Of a stretch of 64,000 bases of DNA, positions 58,134-64,000 are shown piece after piece (positions within the stretch are counted from its first letter, which is position 1; each line of letters opens with the position of its first letter). The position numbers were made by a program, and so were the translations under genes. The notes under the pieces are model-generated. The model worked only from the letters and a program-made list of their open reading frames with translations. It was not told the origin of the DNA and did no database searches. The stretch covers positions 1 through 64,000 of the forward strand of contig NZ_SLVY01000019.1 of assembly GCF_004345605.1 (NCBI RefSeq), in the 5' to 3' direction. This DNA comes from Rhodococcus sp. SMB37 (GTDB taxonomy: Bacteria; Actinomycetota; Actinomycetes; Mycobacteriales; Mycobacteriaceae).

Positions 58134-59731
58134 GATTCGGTACCGTCCCTTCCGGGCCCCATCGGGATCTCGACGACGACCATCGAAGCGAGTGACGACT
58201 CGGTGTGCACCGTGCCGCGGTACCGGTTCACGACCTGGCTGACAAGCGCCAGCCCGAGACCGTGATGATCGGACTTCGTGGAGTATCCGCGCTGTGTCGC
58301 GTGGGCGAGTGTCTCCGCGGTCATCCCCGGTCCGCTGTCTGCCACTTCCACGACCATCGTCGACCCCTCCTGCCGTATTGCGACTTCGACCCACGGGTCG
58401 TCGGAAGCGCGTGACGCATCGATGGCGTTGTCGACGAGATTGCCGACGAGGGTGACGAGATCCCCGGTGCTCATCGGCGGGGTGGACTCGAGCGCGGTGT
58501 CCTCGGTGACGGTCAGCGCGACACCGCGGGTCGAGGCGTCGCTGGACTTTCCGAGCAGCAGCGCAACCAGAGCAGGTTCACGGACCGCTGTGGTGAGGCG
58601 ATCCATCAGCGACTGCGACAACGCCAGCTCGTGGGTAGCGAACGAGACCGCCTCGTCGGTGCGACCCAACTCCACCATCGTGACGATCGTGTGCAGCCGG
58701 TTCGCCGATTCGTGCGCCTGGGTTCGCAGGGACTCCGCGAACCCCCGCACAGAATCGAGTTCGCCCAGGACGTTCTGCAGTTCGGTGTGGTCGCGGAGCG
58801 TGACCACGGCGCCCAGTCGTCGTCCTTCCCAGAGCACTGCGTCACTGTTGACCACGAGCACCCGGTTTCCGGTCACATGCATTTCGTCGCGCACGTCGTC
58901 GCCCCGGCGGGCAAGCTCCCGGAGGGTTTCGGGGAGGTCGTCGAATCGTGCGGCGCGGTCGGAAGGAACTTCGAGCAGGCGGCGGGCTTCGTCGTTGATC
59001 ACGTCGATCCGCGGTTGGGAGGAAGCGTCGGTACCGAACACCAGCAGACCTTCGCCGATGGAGTGGAGGACGGCGTCGTGGTGCTCGTAGAGCAGACGTA
59101 GCTGCCGGGGGTCGAGTCCCAGCGTCTGCCTCCGCAACCGGCGAGCGATGAGATAGGCACCCGCCGCGCTGACCGCGACCCCGGCCGCAACCACACCGAT
59201 GATGGTCGGAAGACCGTCCAGGAAGCCCTGCCAGATCCGCTGCCGGGTCACTCCGACGGACACGAAGCCGACGAGTTCTTCATCCTGACCGTAGACCGGC
59301 GCGACCGCACGGATGGACGGGCCGAGCGACCCGGTGTACGTCTCGGCGAAGGTCTCGCCCGCGCGTGCCGACTCGGTGTTCCCTGTGAACGGGCGTCCGA
59401 TCTCCTCCGGAGTCGGGTGCGTGAGCCGGATCGCGTCCTCGGTCATCACCACCACGAAGTCGACGCCGGTCGCGGCGCGCACTTCCTCGGCCCGCTCTTG
59501 CAGCGTCCCCACGGGGTCACCGGCGGAGATGCCCTCTGCGACCTCGGGAAACCGCGCGATGGTATCGGCGATCTCGATCACTTCTCTGCTCGTTGCCCGG
59601 TCCGCCTCACGGCGTTCGTCGACGATGAACAGGGCTCCGGCCGCCACGACCATCACAGTGAACACCACCAGCTGCAGGATCAGCAGCTGTCGGGCGACGC
59701 TGAGTGGGCGGTGCTGTCGGGGTTCCGGCAT
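58130..59731 (-). CDS. dctS: DcuS/CitA-family sensor histidine kinase
   Basis: 533 residues from ATG 59731, after GAGGAC; an extended frame past 59731 runs into dctA and is rejected. Two TM helices (about 12-36 and 175-198) flank an extracytoplasmic PAS-like sensor, followed by a cytoplasmic PAS (about 215-320), a phospho-acceptor helix with His in A-H-E-S-A-N-R-L-H-T, and an ATPase core: N-L-V-D-N-A-I-D-A-S, D-S-G-P-G-M, G-L-G-L-A-L. Senses C4-dicarboxylates or citrate in the family. Confidence 0.9.
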   Translation of the reverse strand: MPEPRQHRPLSVARQLLILQLVVFTVMVVAAGALFIVDERREADRATSREVIEIADTIARFPEVAEGISAGDPVGTLQERAEEVRAATGVDFVVVMTEDAIRLTHPTPEEIGRPFTGNTESARAGETFAETYTGSLGPSIRAVAPVYGQDEELVGFVSVGVTRQRIWQGFLDGLPTIIGVVAAGVAVSAAGAYLIARRLRRQTLGLDPRQLRLLYEHHDAVLHSIGEGLLVFGTDASSQPRIDVINDEARRLLEVPSDRAARFDDLPETLRELARRGDDVRDEMHVTGNRVLVVNSDAVLWEGRRLGAVVTLRDHTELQNVLGELDSVRGFAESLRTQAHESANRLHTIVTMVELGRTDEAVSFATHELALSQSLMDRLTTAVREPALVALLLGKSSDASTRGVALTVTEDTALESTPPMSTGDLVTLVGNLVDNAIDASRASDDPWVEVAIRQEGSTMVVEVADSGPGMTAETLAHATQRGYSTKSDHHGLGLALVSQVVNRYRGTVHTESSLASMVVVEIPMGPGRDGTES

Positions 59732-59749
59732 ATGTCCTCGCGCATTCGA

Positions 59750-59770
59750 CGTGCATGAACTCAATGCACG
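59750..59770. promoter_or_regulatory. Palindrome in the dctS/dctA divergent gap
   Basis: Arms CGTGCAT (59750-59756) and ATGCACG (59764-59770) with a 7-nt spacer. It is located where a DctR dimer would have to bind to activate dctA. Confidence 0.55.
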
Positions 59771-59851
59771 CAATCTTCTCCCGCGGCTTTCCGGGTACCA
59801 CCATTTTCCAGGGTGGACGTGACTCCGGTCACCAGACGCGAAGGGCGCACA

Positions 59852-61222
59852 ATGAGCATCAGTAAGAGCGGTTCCACACGCCGCGACCGTACCCACTGGC
59901 TGTATATCGGCGTCATCGTCGCGGTGGTCGCCGGGGTGGTCGTCGGATGGTTGGCCCCGGAAACGGGTAAGTCGCTCGGTGTCCTCGGCACCATGTTCGT
60001 CGATCTCATCAAGATGATGATCAGCCCGGTCATCTTCTGCACGATCGTGCTCGGCATCGGATCGGTGCGCGCCGCGGCCAGCGTCGGACGCATCGGCGGT
60101 CTCGCCCTGATCTACTTCATCGGAATGTCGACGGTCGCTCTCGCGATCGGTCTCGGCGTCGGCAACCTTCTCGATCCGGGTTCGGGTCTGACGCTGGACC
60201 CGGAGACCACAGGCTCGGGTGCCGCACTCGCCGAGCAGGCGCACGCCGCGGGCGGCACCGCCGATTTCATCGCCTCGATCATCCCCACGTCGCTGCTGTC
60301 CGCTCTCACCGCCGGTAGCGTGTTGCAGACCCTGTTCGTGGCGTTGCTCGTCGGATTCGCGATCCAGGGCATCGGGAAGTCCGGAGAGCCGATTCTGCGC
60401 GGTGTCGCGCATGTCCAGAAGCTCGTGTTCAAGATCCTGACGATGATCTTGTGGCTCGCCCCGATCGGCGCGTTCGGTGCGATCGCGAACGTGGTCGGTC
60501 AGACAGGCCTGAACGCGGTGGTGCAGCTGGGCGCTCTGATGCTTGCCTTCTACCTCACGTGCCTGGTGTTCGTGTTCGGTGTGCTCGGCTCGCTGCTCAA
60601 GGCCGTCGCCGGAGTCTCTGTCTTCAAGCTCGTCCGGTACCTCGCCCGCGAGTATCTGCTGATCTTCGCGACTTCGTCGTCGGAGTCCGCTCTGCCTCGT
60701 CTGATCGCCAAGATGGAGCACCTCGGTGTCGAGCGCACGACGGTCGGTGTCGTGGTGCCCACGGGCTACTCGTTCAACCTCGACGGCACCGCCATCTATC
60801 TGACGATGGCTGCGCTGTTCGTCGCCGACGCCATGGGCAGTCCGCTCATGTTGTCGGAGCAGGTGTCGCTGCTTGTGTTCATGGTCATCGCGTCGAAGGG
60901 TGCTGCGGGAGTCACCGGCGCCGGTCTCGCGACATTGGCGGGCGGCCTGCAGAGTCACCGGCCGGATCTGCTCGACGGTGTCGGGCTGATCGTGGGTGTC
61001 GACCGATTCATGTCGGAGGCGCGCGCCGTCACCAACTTCTCCGGCAACGCCGTCGCGACGCTGCTGATCGGCACGTGGACTCGCTCGGTCGACCGCGAGC
61101 GCGTCGATGAGGTGCTGTCGGGCCGGGTGCCGTTCGACGAGAGCATGCTCGGTGACGACGACATGCCGGAACCTCCCAAGGAACCGTCGCGGCTCGAGAA
61201 AGTCTCTGCTGTTGGGCCGTAG
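59852..61222 (+). CDS. dctA: C4-dicarboxylate/cation symporter (DctA)
   Basis: 456 residues from ATG 59852, with GAAGGG about 7 nt upstream; an upstream GTG at 59813 has none. Glutamate/aspartate-transporter fold: S-S-S-E-S-A-L-P (HP1 serine stretch), G-Y-S-F-N-L-D-G-T-A-I-Y-L (TM7) and S-K-G-A-A-G-V-T-G (HP2) are the substrate and ion site blocks. About eight TM helices. Imports succinate, fumarate or malate. Controlled by the divergent DctS/DctR pair. Confidence 0.93.
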   Translation: MSISKSGSTRRDRTHWLYIGVIVAVVAGVVVGWLAPETGKSLGVLGTMFVDLIKMMISPVIFCTIVLGIGSVRAAASVGRIGGLALIYFIGMSTVALAIGLGVGNLLDPGSGLTLDPETTGSGAALAEQAHAAGGTADFIASIIPTSLLSALTAGSVLQTLFVALLVGFAIQGIGKSGEPILRGVAHVQKLVFKILTMILWLAPIGAFGAIANVVGQTGLNAVVQLGALMLAFYLTCLVFVFGVLGSLLKAVAGVSVFKLVRYLAREYLLIFATSSSESALPRLIAKMEHLGVERTTVGVVVPTGYSFNLDGTAIYLTMAALFVADAMGSPLMLSEQVSLLVFMVIASKGAAGVTGAGLATLAGGLQSHRPDLLDGVGLIVGVDRFMSEARAVTNFSGNAVATLLIGTWTRSVDRERVDEVLSGRVPFDESMLGDDDMPEPPKEPSRLEKVSAVGP

Positions 61223-61306
61223 TGCCGTAGTCAGGGTGAATTCACGCTCCGCCGCACGAGTGGCGGGTTGGTAGAGACCTGTCGGTATGCCCGCCCGGTC
61301 AGCAAG

Positions 61307-62089
61307 TCAGTCGTCGGTAGCGGTGTTGCCATTCGCGTTGCGAGACTTGGACAACGATTCCATAAGACCGCGCATGGCACGCATATCGGAGCGTAGCTCG
61401 TCCAGTTCGGAGCGGAGGTCGTCCACTGTGTCGATGGGTGGTTCGGCGGGCGCCGGTTCGCGCTTCACCTTCGTCGGCGACGGGGGCGGCGTCACGGTGG
61501 TTGATTCGGTTCGTGCCGGGGCGAACCCGTCGAAGAAAACCGATGTGACAGTGGCGGTTATCGATTCGATGTCGGCGGCGAGGGTGTCTCGGTGCCATCT
61601 GACCGACTGGAAAACGCACTCTCGCATCATCCGCTGGAACTCGAATACGTCTATACCGGAATTGAATTCACCATTGCGTACTCCTTCATCGACAACGTCG
61701 AACCATGCCCGGTGCGAGGATTCGACGGAACCGGCGATCTCCGTGTACTCGGGGAGCGCACCGAGGTTCTCGATCTCGTTCTGATAGATCTCTGTGGCGT
61801 AGGGATGCTGGTCTGCGACTTCGAGTGAGACTCGGACCATGAGCCCGAGACGATGGCGGGCCGTCTCGGGCTCGGCCCGGACGCTCTCGTAGTTGCATAC
61901 CAGGTCCGTCAGGAAACTCCTCAGGATCTCGGAAACGATGGCATCCTTGGAACTGAAGTAGTGGTACAGCGTCCCGGAATTCAGCCCGACCGCGTCGGCG
62001 ATCTCGCGGATTGTGGTGGCTGACATTCCTCGTTCGGAAAAAAGCCGAGCCGATTCGGCCAGGATCTTCTGACGCCGACTGGCTGTCAC
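61307..62089 (-). CDS. TetR-family regulator with C-terminal coiled coil
   Basis: 260 residues from GTG 62089, with GAGGTG 4 nt upstream. HTH: I-R-E-I-A-D-A-V-G-L-N-S-G-T-L-Y-H-Y-F. The ligand domain is as usual up to residue about 195, and is followed by a Thr/Pro/Lys-rich linker and a heptad-like tail (D-D-L-R-S-E-L-D-E-L-R). This extension of about 60 residues is not part of the normal TetR fold. Target unknown; neighbours are dctA on one side and the LLM pair on the other. Confidence 0.82.
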   Translation of the reverse strand: MTASRRQKILAESARLFSERGMSATTIREIADAVGLNSGTLYHYFSSKDAIVSEILRSFLTDLVCNYESVRAEPETARHRLGLMVRVSLEVADQHPYATEIYQNEIENLGALPEYTEIAGSVESSHRAWFDVVDEGVRNGEFNSGIDVFEFQRMMRECVFQSVRWHRDTLAADIESITATVTSVFFDGFAPARTESTTVTPPPSPTKVKREPAPAEPPIDTVDDLRSELDELRSDMRAMRGLMESLSKSRNANGNTATDD

Positions 62090-62280
62090 TGTTCACCTCT
62101 CGTGTTCGGGTCTGACGATCTGTGCATGCGCCGCCGCATTCGAGGCTATCAGCAGGTCAGGGCTGTTTACCTGAGCCACGTCAATGCGCTCTTCGCTCGT
62201 TGTGGCCACGTTTGCCGAGCATGCGACCCAGGTGGGGTCGAGTTGCTACCGGTAGGGGTGTGATGCGGGGAACTGCCTTC

Positions 62281-63075
62281 TCACGAGTCGAACCATGTCC
62301 AGTTCCAAGGCTCGATGTTGCGTAGTACCCCGGCGAACAAGAGTTCGAAGCCTTGTTCGAGCGGTTTCGGCTCGAGCTCGATCCCGCGCCGTGCCCGATC
62401 GGCCAGATACAGGGCTGGGTCTCCGTCGAGAAACACCATCACGATCCGCACCTGACCCGATGAAGTGCGGTCGTCCTCTGCGAACGTGACCCCGTCGTCC
62501 GAATCGCGTCCCACGTCGAGTGTGGTGCTGTAGCTCGAGAAGGTCCACACCCCGGCGACCTCCTCGCATTCCAGCAGGGCCGGTATTACTTCGCGGTCCT
62601 GCCTGGCAAAGAACTGCTCGCTCACACTGCCGTTGGGGTCCTGGACCCGAGTCGCGACCAGCGAGATTCCCCGGTTCGGACGCATCGGCAGCGCGTCCGC
62701 GCTGACCAGGCAACGCGGGCTCACGTAGCCCTTGACCGGCATGAAGGTGCCCATCACCAGACGCCGACTGAGGCGGACATCGGGTCGCCGTCCCATTTGG
62801 AACGTCCGGACCGCGAGGTCTTGCCATTGGGCGAGGCTCTCGTCGACGGGGTCCCGGAACCAGTAACTGTTGACGTAGTGCACTCCGTCGAGCGCTTCGC
62901 AGGTCCGGGTGGATTCTGCGCAGTCCGGGCTGTGCACCCACCGCTCGCCGTGGACGACACCGTCCAGAGCCAGATTTTCGGGCCGATGGTCGAGCTGGTG
63001 CCAAGCGTTGTACTCCGCGTGCGAAGTCGGGTCTACCACCTGGGTGAACGAGAAGAACACCTTGCGGCCTAGCAT
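62281..63075 (-). CDS. Protein of unknown function, possible dimeric alpha/beta barrel
   Basis: 264 residues from ATG 63075, which overlaps the stop of the LLM gene. I do not recognise it securely. The start F-S-F-T-Q-V-V-D-P-T-S-H-A-E-Y-N-A-W-H-Q-L-D-H-R-P-E resembles EthD/DUF-type ferredoxin-fold proteins (Y-N-x-W-Y-D-x-E-H), and a second similar half (R-I-V-M-V-F-L-D-G) suggests an internal duplication. No signal peptide. Co-transcription with an F420 enzyme hints at shared metabolism. Confidence 0.55.
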   Translation of the reverse strand: MLGRKVFFSFTQVVDPTSHAEYNAWHQLDHRPENLALDGVVHGERWVHSPDCAESTRTCEALDGVHYVNSYWFRDPVDESLAQWQDLAVRTFQMGRRPDVRLSRRLVMGTFMPVKGYVSPRCLVSADALPMRPNRGISLVATRVQDPNGSVSEQFFARQDREVIPALLECEEVAGVWTFSSYSTTLDVGRDSDDGVTFAEDDRTSSGQVRIVMVFLDGDPALYLADRARRGIELEPKPLEQGFELLFAGVLRNIEPWNWTWFDS

Positions 63076-64000
63076 TGTGCTGCCTCGGCGAGTGCCGGCG
63101 CGACCCGGGTGAATAGCAGTTCCACGTGGCGGTCGACCAGCGCGTCGGGCATCCCCGGGAGCCCGGCCCACAGATAGACGTGCTCCACTGGCATGGAATG
63201 AGTTCGGAGACGGATCTCATGGGCCGCCACCTCGGGTGTGGCGACGGTCAGCCCCGGCATCGCCCCCGTCAGATCGAATTCGGCGATCAACTCGATCTCC
63301 AGATCGGTGGCGCTGCGCACATCACCACGCCTGCTCGCATATGTTGCCTGTTGGTGTGCGAAATGCGGGATCAGTCGTCTTGTAGTCGCCTCGGGATCAT
63401 CGGCCACAATGATGTTGAGCATGCCACCGCGGCGGGCCGCGCCCGCGCCGTGGCCGCCCTCCTCGAGACCGGTGAGGTACGGCGCCGACAGAGCCGGGTC
63501 GAGCGAGAGTAGTCCGGCTCCGAGACGTCCGGCCCGGGCGGCGCCGCGGGGCCCCTGATATCCGAGCCACATCGGCACCGGTGCCTGCGCCGGTCCCGGC
63601 GTGACACCGCCATCCGACAGTAGATTCCGCACCGCGGCGAACACTGTGTCGGTGACGTCGTAGCGGGTGCGAAAGTCCGATCCGAATGCGTCGAATTCCT
63701 CTGAGGACCACCCGGCGCCGAGCCCGAGTTCGAGTCGCCCGCCCGAGACCAGGTCTACGAGCGCGGCCTCTTCCGCGATGTGGACGGGATGGCGGTGGGG
63801 CGCGAGCAGGACGGCCGTGCCGATCCTGATGCGCTCGGTTCGGGCGGCGATCGCGGCGGCGAGGGTGAGCGGTTGCGGTAGGTAGCCGTCCTCGAAGAAG
63901 TGGTGCTCTGTCAGCCACACCGAATTTGCGCCGAGTTGCTCGGCCCAGGCAACCCGATCGAGCATCGCACCGTAGTGCTCAGCGCGGGGGCGTTCCCATC
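63069..64000 (-). CDS. LLM-class F420-dependent oxidoreductase, 5' end outside the window
   Basis: At least 310 residues; the frame stays open to the right edge (W-E-R-P-R-A-E-H-Y-G-A-M-L-D), so the start lies beyond 64000. Internal ATG 63965 is therefore not the true start. Luciferase-like barrel: S-V-W-L-T-E-H-H-F, G-T-A-V-L-L-A-P-H-R-H-P, E-L-G-L-G-A-G-W-S-S-E-E-F. The stop overlaps the next gene. Confidence 0.85.
   Translation of the reverse strand, partial: WERPRAEHYGAMLDRVAWAEQLGANSVWLTEHHFFEDGYLPQPLTLAAAIAARTERIRIGTAVLLAPHRHPVHIAEEAALVDLVSGGRLELGLGAGWSSEEFDAFGSDFRTRYDVTDTVFAAVRNLLSDGGVTPGPAQAPVPMWLGYQGPRGAARAGRLGAGLLSLDPALSAPYLTGLEEGGHGAGAARRGGMLNIIVADDPEATTRRLIPHFAHQQATYASRRGDVRSATDLEIELIAEFDLTGAMPGLTVATPEVAAHEIRLRTHSMPVEHVYLWAGLPGMPDALVDRHVELLFTRVAPALAEAAQC

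Noticed and set aside
59732..60958. N-terminal extension of the sensor kinase frame
   Set aside because: It would lie antisense to most of dctA and is low-complexity His/Arg/Asp-rich; the ATG at 59731 has a ribosome-binding site and begins a TM-containing sensor.

Overview
The window is high-GC DNA from a mycolate-type actinobacterium, most likely Rhodococcus or a close relative. Supporting signs are DUF3558, cutinase and siderophore-binding lipoproteins, IdeR/DmdR-type iron boxes, F420-dependent LLM enzymes, several promoters that look leaderless, and a mixed catecholate/hydroxamate siderophore synthetase of the heterobactin type. No rRNA, tRNA or CRISPR array was seen.

Layout. (a) 1-5278: an iron box at the left edge, then a zinc ABC importer of the Azt type (permease, two beta-propeller lipoproteins and a binding protein on the minus strand; the ATPase diverges on the plus strand) with a Zur-like box between the arms. 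(b) 5334-13162: cutinase-like esterase, AlkB, then a TetR regulator, a DUF3558 lipoprotein and a five-gene acyl-CoA operon (SDR, acyl-CoA dehydrogenase, SDR, APH-type kinase, quinone oxidoreductase) that resembles a split ACAD10/11 pathway. (c) 13225-15400: a TetR/MFS efflux pair with a double palindromic operator. (d) 15525-23557: cysQ-cysD-cysNC joined to an NTF2-like protein, SDR, sulfotransferase, DUF1214 protein and LLM enzyme; this looks like a self-contained sulfation operon that makes and recycles its own PAPS. (e) 23551-26494: MarR, an FBP zinc-finger protein and a divergent ABC exporter around a MarR palindrome.

(f) 26581-57431: the siderophore region. DhbA- and DhbC-like enzymes (2,3-dihydroxybenzoate synthesis) diverge from a siderophore-binding lipoprotein, with two iron boxes between them. 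Next come a small unknown gene and a DHA2-type MFS gene split by a TnpB-only IS605-type element. Removing 31379-32564 restores the MFS reading frame exactly. The TnpB itself has lost the RuvC-I segment. purC and an oligopeptidase B-like gene follow. A third iron box then precedes an operon of two ABC half-transporters, DhbE, a 4425-residue NRPS, a stand-alone aryl carrier protein and a siderophore-interacting protein fused to a methyltransferase-like domain. NRPS domain order is C-A-PCP-E / C-PCP / C-A-PCP / C-A-PCP-TE. Binding-pocket residues read as glycine for A2 and N5-hydroxyornithine for A3; A1 probably takes a basic residue. The isochorismatase, ornithine hydroxylase, MbtH protein and ferri-siderophore permease are not in the window and must be elsewhere.

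(g) 57441-64000: a DctR/DctS two-component pair diverging from DctA (C4-dicarboxylate uptake), a TetR regulator with a coiled-coil tail, a protein of unknown function and an LLM enzyme cut by the window edge.

The strongest points for follow-up are the two ABC half-transporters with complementary degeneration, the NRPS C-PCP unit without an adenylation domain, the SIP-methyltransferase fusion, the PAPS/sulfotransferase operon, and the nuclease-dead TnpB sitting in a cleanly restorable MFS gene.
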